The notes under the pieces: model-generated
The model's database searches: none
Seen by the model: only the letters and a program-made list of their open reading frames with translations
Told to the model about the DNA's origin: nothing
Source: Candidatus Accumulibacter proximus
GTDB taxonomy: Bacteria; Pseudomonadota; Gammaproteobacteria; Burkholderiales; Rhodocyclaceae
NCBI GenBank assembly: GCA_016709675.1
Contig: JADJMH010000014.1
Coordinates: forward strand, 62,001 to 126,000
Direction of reading: 5' to 3'
DNA length: 64,000 nucleotides
Position numbers and translations under genes: made by a program
In this document: positions 1-9,057 of the stretch, in pieces
Numbering within the stretch: position 1 is the first letter of the stretch
Layout: every line of letters begins with the position of its first letter

Positions 1-1
1 G

Positions 2-1510
2 CTGGTCTGGGACAAGCTGGCGCAGTTCGTCGTCATCGCCACCGCCGAGTGGTTCGACATCCTGCCGATGTTCAACGGGACGCTGATCCGCAACTTCCTC
101 TACGTCGAAACCGTCAACAGCCGCCTGTTCACGCTGCTCGCCTTCATCCACATTGGTGTGCCGCTGGTCGTCGCCATCATCATGTGGGTGCACGTCCAGC
201 GCGTGCCGCGCGCGCACATCAACCCGCCGCGGCCGATCGCCATCGCGGTCACGCTGATGTTCCTGGCGCTTTCCCTGGTCAAGCCGATTCTCAGCCAGGG
301 TGGCGAAGCCGACATGTCGGTGGTACCGACCAACATCGAATTCGACTGGTTCGAACTGCCGGTGCTGGCGCTCGTCTATGTCATCGATCCGATGCGTCTC
401 TGGTACTGGGTACTCGGTCTCACCGCCCTGCTCTTCCTGATTCCCTGGCTACCCCCCAAGCGGCTCGGCTCGGCGAAGGCTCTGACCTCGATCACCTTCC
501 ACCCCGATCACAAGACCGTCAGCGCACGCTTCGACGAAACACTGCTCGACGCCGGCCTGCGACAGGAAATCAACCTGCCCTACGAGTGCCGCAACGGCGG
601 CTGCGGCGTCTGCAAGTGTACGGTGCTGCAGGGCAAGGTCGACCCCGGCCTCTACCAGCCGAGCGCACTGTCTGCGGCGGAACTGGCGCAGGGCAAGGTG
701 CTGATGTGCTGCGCGACGGCACTCGACGACGTCGAGATCGAGTACCAGGCGAGCACGGCGCCGAAAGGCTTCCAGGAATACAGCGGCCGCGTCGTCAAGC
801 TCGAGAAGCTCACTCACGACGTCATGCGCGTCCTGCTCAAGCTACCGGCAGGCCAGCAGATAAGGTTCAAGGCCGGGCAGTATATCAACATCATCCTTGA
901 CGACGGGCAACGGCGCGCCTTCTCGTTTGCCAATCCACCGCACGAAGCCGAATTTGTCGAACTCCAGATCCGGCTGATGCCCGGCGGCCGCTTCACGACG
1001 CACGTTTTCGAGGCGATGAAGGAAGGCGACGAAGTGCGCTTCGAGGGCCCGGTCGGCGACTTCACGCTGCGCGAATCCGAGCGGCCGATCGTCTTCGTCG
1101 CCGGTGCCACCGGCTTCGCGCCGGTCAAGAGCATGGTCGAGGACGCCTTTAAGCGCGGGCTCAAGCGCCAGATCCATCTTTACTGGGGCGTCAAGACGCT
1201 CAGCGATCTCTACCTGCCGGAACTGCCGGCGCAATGGGCACGCGAGCACGAAAATTTCCACTTCATTCCGGTTCTCTCCGAGCCGGCGGCGGATAACGCC
1301 TGGCACGGCCGCACCGGCCTGGTCCATGAAGCCATTCTCGAGGACTTCCCGGAACTCAAGCAGCACGAAATCTACGCCTGCGGCTCGGTGCGCATGGTCG
1401 AAGCGATCTTCCCCTTCCTCAAGCAGCACGGCGCCGAAGACGGCGCCTGCTTCTCGGACGCCTTCAGTGTCTCGGCACGCTCGATGGCGTTTCAGCCACG
1501 GCAGGAATAG
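2..1510 (+). CDS. Membrane cytochrome b-like / 2Fe-2S / FAD-NAD(P) reductase fusion (5' partial)
   Basis: The reading frame is open from the first bases, so the 5' end lies outside the window. The visible part begins with hydrophobic segments containing His residues that could bind haem (FIHIG, MWVHV). A plant-type 2Fe-2S ferredoxin domain follows (CRNGGCGVC, last Cys in LMCC), then a ferredoxin-NADP reductase-type module with the flavin motif RAFS, the nucleotide motif GATGFAP and the C-terminal YACGS. The architecture implies electron transfer between quinone or haem in the membrane and NAD(P)H through FAD and 2Fe-2S. Fusions of this kind have been proposed in Accumulibacter to link the quinol pool to NAD(P)H; the direction here is inference. 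A strong terminator follows. Confidence 0.85.
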   Translation: MVWDKLAQFVVIATAEWFDILPMFNGTLIRNFLYVETVNSRLFTLLAFIHIGVPLVVAIIMWVHVQRVPRAHINPPRPIAIAVTLMFLALSLVKPILSQGGEADMSVVPTNIEFDWFELPVLALVYVIDPMRLWYWVLGLTALLFLIPWLPPKRLGSAKALTSITFHPDHKTVSARFDETLLDAGLRQEINLPYECRNGGCGVCKCTVLQGKVDPGLYQPSALSAAELAQGKVLMCCATALDDVEIEYQASTAPKGFQEYSGRVVKLEKLTHDVMRVLLKLPAGQQIRFKAGQYINIILDDGQRRAFSFANPPHEAEFVELQIRLMPGGRFTTHVFEAMKEGDEVRFEGPVGDFTLRESERPIVFVAGATGFAPVKSMVEDAFKRGLKRQIHLYWGVKTLSDLYLPELPAQWAREHENFHFIPVLSEPAADNAWHGRTGLVHEAILEDFPELKQHEIYACGSVRMVEAIFPFLKQHGAEDGACFSDAFSVSARSMAFQPRQE

Positions 1511-1570
1511 GACCGGCACTCACTCGCCGGCGCCGCCCCCGAAGAAAAGCCGCGCGTCCCATTGACGAAA

Positions 1571-1592
1571 AAAACCCGCCAGGGCGGGTTTT
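1571..1592. terminator. Intrinsic terminator, probably bidirectional
   Basis: AAAACCCGCC and GGCGGGTTTT form a near-perfect stem around a 2-4 base loop. T-rich sequence follows on the plus strand and an A-run precedes it, so it can end both the reductase gene on the left and the converging minus-strand tlpA-like gene on the right. Confidence 0.85.
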
Positions 1593-1674
1593 CTTCTGGT
1601 CACCTGGAGCCCTTACGCGACGACGGGCACCTCACAGGCACTTCGATGATCGGTCGATCGGCCCGGTCGCAGTT

Positions 1675-2259
1675 TCACTGCCCAACCAGTTGACGCAGAG
1701 TAGCCTCGAGCGTCACCTCGTCGATCCGGCCAAGGCGGCTTCCCTCAAACCGACCGTTTCGGTCAATCACCACCGTGTACGGCAAGCCCCTGACCTGCAG
1801 AGCCGGCGCCTGGGTGCCAGCCGGATCGCCGACCAGCAGGGGATACGCCACCGGCGTCACCCTGGCGAAGGTCCGCAGCTTCTCGACTTCGTCGATGCCG
1901 ATACCGACGAACTGCACCCCCTGTGCCGCGTAGCGGCTTTGCAGACGAGAGAAAGCCGGCATTTCCTCAACGCATGGAGCACACCAGCTGGCCCAGTAAT
2001 TAACCACCAGGATCTTGCCACGCCACTGGGCGATGGCCTGCGGACGTCCGTCCAGATCGGGCAGAGTCAACGCCATGATCGCGTCGGCTGCCGGCTGCCC
2101 CTGTTCCGGCGGCAACTGCTGCGACGAGATCAGACCACGGGGAATACCGGCGGCCGGCGAGCGGTTCTGCTCCAGCAGGCGATAGCCCATCCAGCCGATC
2201 GTCGCCAGCGTGGCCAGACCGGCCGCCACCGCCAATCCCAGTGCATGTTGCCGGTTCAT
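1675..2259 (-). CDS. TlpA-like membrane-anchored thioredoxin
   Basis: A 194-residue protein with one N-terminal membrane segment (about residues 7-27) and a thioredoxin fold carrying the redox motif WCAPC. It should sit on the periplasmic face and reduce disulfides, as TlpA/ResA proteins do for apocytochrome c or for the CuA site of oxidases. The start ATG overlaps the stop of the upstream oxidase-like gene (ATGA), so the two are translationally coupled. That pairing suggests it serves maturation of the neighbouring haem protein; this last point is inferred. Confidence 0.85.
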   Translation of the reverse strand: MNRQHALGLAVAAGLATLATIGWMGYRLLEQNRSPAAGIPRGLISSQQLPPEQGQPAADAIMALTLPDLDGRPQAIAQWRGKILVVNYWASWCAPCVEEMPAFSRLQSRYAAQGVQFVGIGIDEVEKLRTFARVTPVAYPLLVGDPAGTQAPALQVRGLPYTVVIDRNGRFEGSRLGRIDEVTLEATLRQLVGQ

Positions 2260-3605
2260 CGTCCGTTGCGCCGCGACATCGCCTGCAGACAGACGACGAC
2301 GAACATCAGCCCGCCAATGACCGCAATCAGGCCACCCAGCCCCATCATGCCCATGCCGACCTTCTGCGGCAGTGTCGTCAGGAACTGGTCGGCGCCGGCA
2401 ACCTTGCGCTGCACCCCATAGCCGCCGGACCAGGCCAGGCCCAGCACATGGATCAACTGACCGGCGCCATAGACGTAGGGTTGCCAGATCGCCATCCGGC
2501 TGTCGGCGCGGCCGAAACCCAGAGTCGGCAGCAGCACGTAGGCAAGGCCCATGAAGGCCAGCGTCACGCCAACCGTCGAACCATGGTAGTGCGCCGGGAT
2601 GACGACGTTCACCCCGTGAATCAGGTAACCCAGCACGCCACCCACGGCAAACAGGACGAAGGAAGCAACGAAAGCCGACTTGGCCGGCGCCACCGGGACG
2701 CCGCGCAAGCCCCACAACGAGAGGGCGCCGAGGATGACCAGCGGCGCCATGTACGGATGCCCCCAGATCATGAGTTTGGCGAACAGCTCGACATGCGGCA
2801 GAGAGCCAACCGGCACCAGCAGGTAGATTGCCGGCACGACGAGCAGCGGCACCGCAGCGACCAGGAACAGAACGGACACTGCGCGCGCCGTCGCGATCGA
2901 CGGGCGACTGAGATGCGCCGCCATCCATAGCCAGGCAACGACCATCAGCAGCGCGTGCTGAAACTGCAGCGTATGCCCGCCCCCCCAGAACAGCACTTCG
3001 TAATAAATCGCCCCCTCGACCCAGGGCACCATCCACCACGACCAGAAAAAGGCAGCCAGCGACAGGAACGCCGCGACCGCACCGAGGAAGGCGCCAAGTC
3101 GCAACGGCTCGGCAAGAAAGCGCTGTGGCCAGGTGGTGAGCAGGGCGCGCAACACGGCCAGGCTCACGCCAGCGCCGAAGATCCAGAGCGAAGCAAAAAA
3201 CAGCGGCTGTTCGAGTACCGGGATGTAGTTGTTGAGTACCGGATCGGCGCCTGGAAAGAACGGCGAGACGGTCATCAGCGCCGTCCCCAGCGCCGCCAGG
3301 CCGAAGCCATTCCAACCCAGCCACGCCAGTCCCGAACCACCAACCGCAGACCAGATCACCGCGGCAAAGGCCATGAACCAGACCGCAACCGACAGGTCGA
3401 CGTGCACCACCAGCGCCGCACGGAACATATCCTTCAGCGGAAAGACGTCCTGAATGCCGGGCGTGCGCGACAGGACCAGCAGCACGGCGAGCAGACCGGA
3501 ACCGATCAGCGCCATCACCCCCAGCCACAACCAGGCACGCGCCAGGCTGGCCGGTGTTCCGGAAGCAATCGACGGCGCCCACGACTCGCCTGAAGATACT
3601 TTCAT
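2256..3605 (-). CDS. Heme-copper oxidase subunit I-like membrane protein
   Basis: A roughly 450-residue, about 12-helix protein with heme-copper oxidase subunit I features: a helix II haem ligand (HVDLS, about residue 68), a WGGGH motif like helix VI of CuB-binding subunits (about 211) and a helix X H-x-H motif (AHYHG, about 339-341). The usual adjacent His pair of helix VII is not visible. No subunit II or III lies beside it; the partner is the TlpA-like gene. I chose the ATG at 3605 because an alternative TTG 30 bases upstream has no ribosome-binding site. It may be a divergent oxidase or NO-reductase-like protein; the substrate is unknown. Confidence 0.7.
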   Translation of the reverse strand: MKVSSGESWAPSIASGTPASLARAWLWLGVMALIGSGLLAVLLVLSRTPGIQDVFPLKDMFRAALVVHVDLSVAVWFMAFAAVIWSAVGGSGLAWLGWNGFGLAALGTALMTVSPFFPGADPVLNNYIPVLEQPLFFASLWIFGAGVSLAVLRALLTTWPQRFLAEPLRLGAFLGAVAAFLSLAAFFWSWWMVPWVEGAIYYEVLFWGGGHTLQFQHALLMVVAWLWMAAHLSRPSIATARAVSVLFLVAAVPLLVVPAIYLLVPVGSLPHVELFAKLMIWGHPYMAPLVILGALSLWGLRGVPVAPAKSAFVASFVLFAVGGVLGYLIHGVNVVIPAHYHGSTVGVTLAFMGLAYVLLPTLGFGRADSRMAIWQPYVYGAGQLIHVLGLAWSGGYGVQRKVAGADQFLTTLPQKVGMGMMGLGGLIAVIGGLMFVVVCLQAMSRRNGR

Positions 3606-3760
3606 TACCTGTGAATCCACTGCTGCCTCGCGCAAGGAAAATCGTGTGAGTATACGGTGAGCTGGCTGCCCGCGCCAAGCTCGGGGCTATCGCATCCAAG
3701 GCTTGGGCAAGCGCTGCGGGGCTGGCGCGGCAGTCGCCAGAAGATGCGATGATTGGCCAG

Positions 3761-4660
3761 CTACTGCCGGCTGGCCAGCAGCACCCCCGCCAGAACCAGC
3801 ATGGCACCGGCCAACTGCGCCGCTGAGATCGGCTCGGAGAGCAACCACCAGCCGAAGAGAATCGTCAGCATCGGGCCCAGGGTGCCGATCAGCACCGCCT
3901 TGGCCGAGCCGATGCGGCGAATGGCTGCCGACTGCATGAACACCGGCAGCACCGTCGAAAAGAGCGCCATTGCCGCACCGTAGGCATAGACCGGCAGCGG
4001 CTGGAGCAACGCCGAAAGTGGCTGTGTGGCGAGGAAGTGCACCTGCGTCGCCAGCGTCGACACCAGCATCGCCAGGGCCGTGAAGCGCGCCGCCCCAAGC
4101 CGCGCGATGGCCGGGCCACTGCCGGCGAGATACAGGGCGTAGGAGAGCGACGAGGCGAACACAAAGGCGGCGCCGATCAGCACGCTGGTCGTCTCACCCA
4201 TCGTCTCGAGATCATGCGCGAAGGCGAGGCCGATACCGGCGTACGACAGGACCAGCGAAGCCATCTCGCGGCGCGACAGCGACTTGCCCATGAACAACAC
4301 GCCGATCAGCAATGTCAGCGTCGGGTAAGTGAACAGGATCAGGCGCTCGAGACCAGCCGAGATGTACTGCAGGCCAAGGAAATCGAGGATGCTGGCGCCG
4401 TAGTAGCCGACCAGGCCAAGCGCCACCAGCATCGCCCAGTCGTTGCGGGTCAACCGCGGCGCCGAACGGCTGGCGACAAAGCCCACCCAGAGAAACGCCG
4501 GCAGCGAAAACACCATGCGCAGCGACAGCAACGTGACCGCATCGACCGGTGCGGCCGCGTAGGCCAGCTTGACGAAAATCGCCTTGAACGAGAAACCGAG
4601 CGCCGCCAATACCGCGAGGGCGACACCCAGGCGTTCAGCCGACCAGTGCTGCCAAGGCAT
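3761..4660 (-). CDS. EamA/DMT-family transporter
   Basis: A 299-residue protein with about ten hydrophobic helices arranged as two EamA repeats, the normal length for drug/metabolite transporters. The second repeat carries the typical pattern of a small helix followed by LLSEPIS. Such proteins usually export amino acids or other small metabolites; the substrate cannot be told from the sequence. It lies 8 bases downstream of lrgB on the same strand and may be cotranscribed with it. Confidence 0.85.
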   Translation of the reverse strand: MPWQHWSAERLGVALAVLAALGFSFKAIFVKLAYAAAPVDAVTLLSLRMVFSLPAFLWVGFVASRSAPRLTRNDWAMLVALGLVGYYGASILDFLGLQYISAGLERLILFTYPTLTLLIGVLFMGKSLSRREMASLVLSYAGIGLAFAHDLETMGETTSVLIGAAFVFASSLSYALYLAGSGPAIARLGAARFTALAMLVSTLATQVHFLATQPLSALLQPLPVYAYGAAMALFSTVLPVFMQSAAIRRIGSAKAVLIGTLGPMLTILFGWWLLSEPISAAQLAGAMLVLAGVLLASRQ

Positions 4661-4668
4661 GGTCCGGC

Positions 4669-5388
4669 TTACTGCAGGAGGGGCAGCAGCGCCGGCAGCA
4701 GCAGTGCGGTCGCCAGCCCGTTCATGCCCATCGCCAGCGCCGCAAAGGCGCCGGTCTGCTCGCTCTCCTGAAAGGCGCGTGCAGTGCCGATGCCGTGCGC
4801 CGTAATGCCAGTGGCGAAGCCGCGAATCGCCGGGTCGCTGATACGCAGGGCGTCGAACACATAGCGACCAAGAACGGCGCCGAGAATGCCGGTGCTGATG
4901 ACCAACACTGCCGTCAGCGAGGGAATGCCACCGATGCGTTCGGCAACACCCATGGCGATCGGCGTCGTCACCGACTTCGGGGCCAGCGAAAGCTGCGTGG
5001 CAAGGCTGGCGCCGAACAGCCGAGCCACCAGAACAGCGGACGCGGCTGCGACAACGCTGCCGACCAGCAGCCCGACAATCACCGGTACGAGCATCGCACG
5101 CACGCGCTGAAACTGCATGTACAAGGGTACGGCCAGTGCCACCGTTGCCGGACCGAGCAGGAAGTGCACGAACTGGGCCCCGTCGAAATAGGTCTGGTAA
5201 GGCGTATCGGTGATCGCCAGCAGGCCGACCAGTGCCGCCACGGCCAGCAGCACAGGGTTGGCCAGCGGGCTGAAGCCGGCGCGTCCATGGATCCACCAGG
5301 CACCCTGATAGGCCAGCAGCGTCAAGGTCAGGCCAAGCAGCGGCGAAGTCGAGAGATAGACCCAGAGCTCGTTGATCTGTGGCGTCAT
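4669..5388 (-). CDS. lrgB: LrgB/CidB-family membrane protein
   Basis: A 239-residue polytopic membrane protein of the LrgB family, with the conserved central stretch SLAPKSVTTPIA and the GITAHGIGTAR motif. LrgB works with LrgA in holin/antiholin-like control of murein hydrolase release, or as a metabolite (glycolate/pyruvate-type) transporter in some bacteria. The start codon lies one base after the stop of lrgA, so the pair is clearly an operon. The EamA gene follows closely. Confidence 0.9.
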   Translation of the reverse strand: MTPQINELWVYLSTSPLLGLTLTLLAYQGAWWIHGRAGFSPLANPVLLAVAALVGLLAITDTPYQTYFDGAQFVHFLLGPATVALAVPLYMQFQRVRAMLVPVIVGLLVGSVVAAASAVLVARLFGASLATQLSLAPKSVTTPIAMGVAERIGGIPSLTAVLVISTGILGAVLGRYVFDALRISDPAIRGFATGITAHGIGTARAFQESEQTGAFAALAMGMNGLATALLLPALLPLLQ

Positions 5389-5389
5389 G

Positions 5390-5740
5390 TCACTCTCCGG
5401 TCACCACACGCTGCGCGCACAGGCGCATCACCAGTGCGGTCAACGCCAGCGTCAGGACGGTGCTGAATAGCAGCGAGAGCAGCAGCGGCAGCCATTCGTC
5501 GGCGACGCGATGCAGATGCAGGATGATGCCCGTGCCGGCCGGTACGAACAGCAGCGAAAGGTGCTGCAGCAACCCCTGGCTGGTCGACTGGAGGTCGGGC
5601 GGCGGTCCACCGCGCAGCGCCAAGGCCAGGAACAAGAGCAGCATGCCGATCACGGGCCCGGGAATCGGCAGGTTGAACCCGCGGGCGATGACTTCGCCGA
5701 CCAGTTGCAGAACGAGCAGTTGGGTCAGTGCAGCGATCAT
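5390..5740 (-). CDS. lrgA: LrgA/CidA-family holin-like protein
   Basis: A 116-residue protein with four predicted membrane helices and the family motif PIPGPVIGMLLLF, followed by FVPAGTGI. It is the first gene of the lrgAB pair and reads directly into lrgB. LrgA-type proteins form small membrane oligomers connected with cell-wall hydrolase export or small-metabolite movement. Length and motifs are normal for the family. Confidence 0.9.
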   Translation of the reverse strand: MIAALTQLLVLQLVGEVIARGFNLPIPGPVIGMLLLFLALALRGGPPPDLQSTSQGLLQHLSLLFVPAGTGIILHLHRVADEWLPLLLSLLFSTVLTLALTALVMRLCAQRVVTGE

Positions 5741-5779
5741 GAACTTCTCCTCAAGCGGGAAACGGCAAGCGCAACCAAG

Positions 5780-5809
5780 GCGGCTCGCCGGTTTTCACCG
5801 GCGAGCCGC
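5780..5809. terminator. Strong inverted repeat between convergent operon ends
   Basis: GCGGCTCGCCGG and CCGGCGAGCCGC form a perfect 12-bp stem with the loop TTTTCA, between the queuosine-transporter stop and the lrgA start. No T-run follows on either strand, so it is a possible but not textbook terminator. Confidence 0.5.
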
Positions 5810-5845
5810 AACAGCTGCGGCAGCATACACGGCGCGGCGAACGCC

Positions 5846-6577
5846 TCAGGTCTTCAGGCTGAAGGGCGTGAAGTCGGTCTGCAGGTCGTAGTAGTCTTCG
5901 TTCTCTGCCCGCTTCAGCGCCGCCACCACCTTGTAGGTAACCGGCGTGAACACCACCTCGACCATCACCTTGGCGACGAACTGGGAGAGCATTACCTGCC
6001 ACAGGATTGCGTTGGGAATCAGCCCCGAGTCATAGAAAGCGAGCGGATAGAACAGCGCCGAATCGACGCCCTCACCGACGATCGTCGAGCCGATGGTGCG
6101 GGTCCACAGCCAGCGACCGCGGGTGAGGATTTTCATCTTCGCCAGCACGAAGGAATTGACGAACTCGCCGCAGAAGAAGGCGATCAGCGAAGCAAGTACG
6201 ATCCGCCAGGTCGAGCCGAAAGCGATCTCGTACGCCGCCTGATTGCGCCACTCCGGAGCCGGCGGCAGCTGCACCACGACCCAGGCCATCAGCGAGGCAA
6301 AGGCCATGGCGCCGAATCCGGCCCAGATTACCCGCCTCGCCCGGGCGTAGCCGTATACCTCGGTGAGGATGTCGCCAAAGATGTAGGAGATCGGGAAGAA
6401 CAGCACGCCGGCGCCAAAGGTCACCGGACCCAGCCAAGGTAGCGTGAGTTGCGCGGCCTTCGCCGGCCCAATGAGGTTCGAGCAAAGATAAACCGCCACG
6501 AATGCGGCCATCACCAGGTCGAAGTAGCGGTAGGCGCGGCGGTGCGGCGGCGTCAAGAGCGGTTCCTGCGCATCCAT
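5846..6577 (-). CDS. yhhQ: VUT-family queuosine-precursor transporter (YhhQ-like)
   Basis: A 243-residue membrane protein of the YhhQ/VUT family, recognised by FPISYIFGDILTEVYGY, the FVNSFVLAKMKI stretch and the TIVGEGVDSALF motif. Members import queuine-pathway precursors (preQ0/preQ1) for tRNA modification. The start ATG at 6577 gives the usual N-terminus just before the first helix. It is transcribed alone, and the inverted repeat at 5780-5809 lies downstream. Confidence 0.88.
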   Translation of the reverse strand: MDAQEPLLTPPHRRAYRYFDLVMAAFVAVYLCSNLIGPAKAAQLTLPWLGPVTFGAGVLFFPISYIFGDILTEVYGYARARRVIWAGFGAMAFASLMAWVVVQLPPAPEWRNQAAYEIAFGSTWRIVLASLIAFFCGEFVNSFVLAKMKILTRGRWLWTRTIGSTIVGEGVDSALFYPLAFYDSGLIPNAILWQVMLSQFVAKVMVEVVFTPVTYKVVAALKRAENEDYYDLQTDFTPFSLKT

Positions 6578-6780
6578 CGCCGCACTTATACCACGGAAAC
6601 TCTTCGCCTGGTGCCGTCGGAACTTCTGTTCGCTGCGCGGTGCCGTGTCGCCATGCTGTCGATGGACAGCATGGCGCTCGGTGTGAGCGCTGGGGTGCTC
6701 ACCCAGCGGCTTCTGTGTCTCGACCTCGCGACCGGCGTTGCGCTGATCGGCGCTGATACAGAGTGAAATGAAACCGGCGA

Positions 6781-7266
6781 TCAGTGCTTGTGTTCGCTTG
6801 CCGGCGACGCGACCGAAGTCAGGTCGCGCACCTCGGCCTTGATCTGGATAGTTTCGACCTTCTTGTCCTTGCCCTCGACCTGCAGCGTCAGTGGCACCGA
6901 ATCGCCCTTCTTCAGCGGCTGCTTGAGGTTGATCAGCATCACATGGTAACCGCCCGGGCCGAGCTGCACTGGCTTGCCGGCCGGTAACTCAAGGCGCGGG
7001 ATGGCGCGCATGCTCATGACGCCGCCCTCCATCTTCATTTCATGAATCTCCGTGATCCCGGCTGCCGGGCTGGCGGCACCGACCAGCACGGCTCCCGACT
7101 TGCTGGTGATTTCCATGAAGGCGCCGGTCGCCTGCTGGCCGCTGACGGTGCCGCGCACCCACGGCGCCTTGACCTCGACATCAGCGGCGAGCGCAGCCGC
7201 CGACGAAAGGCTGAGCAGCGCCAGCGACACTAGAGTTTTTCTTGCGTTCAAGCCGTACTCCTTCAT
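6781..7266 (-). CDS. Periplasmic copper chaperone PCu(A)C
   Basis: A 161-residue protein with a Sec signal peptide (SLALLSLSSAAALAA) and a PCuAC/DUF461 domain. The copper-binding His/Met set is visible: IHEMKMEGGVMSM and, further on, GGYHVMLI. The tail ends HKH. The family hands Cu(I) to the CuA centre of cytochrome oxidase together with SCO proteins, and an SCO1 gene is two genes upstream on the same strand. I chose the ATG at 7266 because it begins the signal peptide; the frame stays open further upstream without a credible start. Confidence 0.9.
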   Translation of the reverse strand: MKEYGLNARKTLVSLALLSLSSAAALAADVEVKAPWVRGTVSGQQATGAFMEITSKSGAVLVGAASPAAGITEIHEMKMEGGVMSMRAIPRLELPAGKPVQLGPGGYHVMLINLKQPLKKGDSVPLTLQVEGKDKKVETIQIKAEVRDLTSVASPASEHKH

Positions 7267-7356
7267 CTTTGATAAACAATGATTATAAACGAGCACTTGC
7301 GCTTCTCTCCGCGACCAGTTGCCGCAGTTGGCGGTGTCGACGGCAAACACAGTCGC

Positions 7357-7779
7357 TCAGGGTTTGATGCTCCATTTGCCCGGCGCATCCTCGATCCACC
7401 AGCCAGAGTGAAACTGCTCCTTCCAGCGCTTGACCTGCGCGGCGCGCGCGGCCGGCTCGTAAACCTGCCCGCCGTGCGCTTCGGCAAGAGCATAGATCAG
7501 CGAATTCCGGTCCGGGTTCTCGTTGTCGATCAGCTTCTCGGCGATCTGCCGCTGCGGCAGGGTAAGCCGGCTGGCGTCGCGCATCTTGACCATGCCGTCG
7601 TAACCCAGCCCGATGATCCCCGCGTCGTAAAAGCGGACGAGTCTCGAGGCGCGTTGGGCGAGGCTGTGTTTGACCACCACCACCGGTGGGGTGCCGATGT
7701 CGAGGTTGATCGGCTCGCCCGGGCCGGCAGCGAAAACCGGCAGCGAAAGAAAGGCGAGCAGCAGGAGAAAGCGTTTCAT
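7357..7779 (-). CDS. DUF1318/YdbL-like secreted protein
   Basis: A 140-residue protein with an N-terminal signal peptide (FLLLLAFLSLPVFA). The C-terminal part shows the DUF1318-like pattern of NENPDRNSLIYALAEAHG followed by SGWWIEDAPGKW. The function of this family is not established. It sits between the SCO1 and PCuAC genes, 18 bases after SCO1, so a periplasmic role in the copper/oxidase operon is suggested by position only. The family call is by pattern and is less certain than the gene itself. Confidence 0.75.
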   Translation of the reverse strand: MKRFLLLLAFLSLPVFAAGPGEPINLDIGTPPVVVVKHSLAQRASRLVRFYDAGIIGLGYDGMVKMRDASRLTLPQRQIAEKLIDNENPDRNSLIYALAEAHGGQVYEPAARAAQVKRWKEQFHSGWWIEDAPGKWSIKP

Positions 7780-7797
7780 GTCAGGTTTCCTGAAAGA

Positions 7798-8379
7798 TCA
7801 CTTGCCGGCCAGCAACAGCTTCAAGTCGGCGGCAACGTTGTCGGGCGTTTCACCGTGGCGAACGAGAAGCCGCAGCCGACCCTGCGGGTCAAAGACATAG
7901 CTGCCCGTGGAATGGTCGATGCTGTAACTGCCGGGAGTTGTCCCCGCGTGCCGGGCGTAGAAGACCTTGAAGTCCTTGGCGACTGCCGCGATGGTTGCCT
8001 CGTTGCCGTGCAGGCCAATGAAGCTGGGATGAAAGGCCGTGACATACTCGGCCAGCAACTGGGCGTTGTCGCGCGCCGGATCCAGCGTTACGAAGAGCAC
8101 CTGAACACGGCCGGCGTCGGTGCCGAGAGCGCCCAGCACCGCCTGCATCGACAATAGCGTCGTCGGGCAGACGTCAGGGCACTGGGTGTAACCGAAGAAA
8201 ACGACGACTGCCTTGCCCTTGAAATCAGCCAGCCGGCGGGGCTGGCCGTGATGGTCGGTCAAAGCCAGTTCCTTGCCCCAGTCGGCACCGGAAATATCGG
8301 TCGACTTGAAGCTCGGCGGCTGCGAACAGCCTGAAAACAGGAGCACGATGCACAGGAGCAGGGTCGGGAGCAAGTTCAT
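7798..8379 (-). CDS. SCO1/SenC copper-delivery lipoprotein
   Basis: A 193-residue protein with a lipoprotein signal (LLFSGC) and the SCO thioredoxin fold. The copper ligands are present: CPDVC and the distal His in YSIDHS. SCO proteins insert copper into the CuA site of cytochrome c oxidase or act as thiol reductases there. The ATG at 8379 gives a correct lipobox spacing; the longer upstream frame has no signal character. It is the first gene of an operon with the DUF1318-like and PCuAC genes. Confidence 0.92.
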   Translation of the reverse strand: MNLLPTLLLCIVLLFSGCSQPPSFKSTDISGADWGKELALTDHHGQPRRLADFKGKAVVVFFGYTQCPDVCPTTLLSMQAVLGALGTDAGRVQVLFVTLDPARDNAQLLAEYVTAFHPSFIGLHGNEATIAAVAKDFKVFYARHAGTTPGSYSIDHSTGSYVFDPQGRLRLLVRHGETPDNVAADLKLLLAGK

Positions 8380-8772
8380 GGTGGTCTGAGGATGATGGTC
8401 AATAATCGGCAGCGACGGCTCCGATGGCAACGCTTGATGACTCGAATGCCGCCCGCGGGCTTCATATCGCGGAGGAACTGCCGCCGGGTTTACCCAGCGA
8501 GAGCGGCTTCGGGCGGTTCCGGCCAATGCCGACGAAAAGAAACGCATCGCCATGCATTATCGGCACACGGGTCTTCGGCAGCCTTGATACAGATTAATCA
8601 TTGTCGCTCATTCCACGTCGGCTGGCGCAGAACGGCGATATTTCGCCCGTGGCGCGCGCGGCTGCCGATCGCCTGTTCAATCGCGCGCCGGCGCTGCCGA
8701 GCATTTCGCTGGTCGATGCGCCAGCCCGGCCTTATCATTGTTGCATCCCACTTCGATCATCGAGGAAACGCC
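8380..8772. other. Divergent intergenic region
   Basis: This 393-base stretch lies between the divergently transcribed SCO1 gene and the small Cys-rich gene. I see no convincing gene, RNA or repeat in it; it must hold the promoters for both directions. Confidence 0.5.
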
Positions 8773-8991
8773 ATGGCCTCCTGGGGCTGCCCGCACGAAA
8801 TCAATGGCATATGTACCAAGATCAACGACCTTAACTGCGACCCCGGGATGAAGGGCTGTGTTCTGGCCGGCCGTTACTTCTTCCTGGGCAGCGACGACAA
8901 GAACGAGCGTCGGCGGGAAAAGCAGGAACGCTCGGCGCCCGAAAACGACGACGCCAGCCGCCGCCGGGCAAAGACGCGGGACGAGACCTGA
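8773..8991 (+). CDS. Small four-cysteine hypothetical protein
   Basis: A 72-residue protein starting at ATG 8773 behind GAGGA at good spacing. The first half has four Cys residues in a regular layout (GCPHE, ICTK, NCDPG, KGCV, at about residues 6, 14, 22 and 29), which suggests a small metal site. The second half is a charged, probably disordered Arg/Glu/Lys tail. I believe similar short proteins occur in other Rhodocyclales, but I know of no function. It converges on purT. Confidence 0.7.
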   Translation: MASWGCPHEINGICTKINDLNCDPGMKGCVLAGRYFFLGSDDKNERRREKQERSAPENDDASRRRAKTRDET

Positions 8992-9057
8992 TGGCACGGA
9001 ACGCGGCAAACCCGCCCTGCCGACGAATGGCGCGTCCTCGCCCTTCTCAAACCCGGA

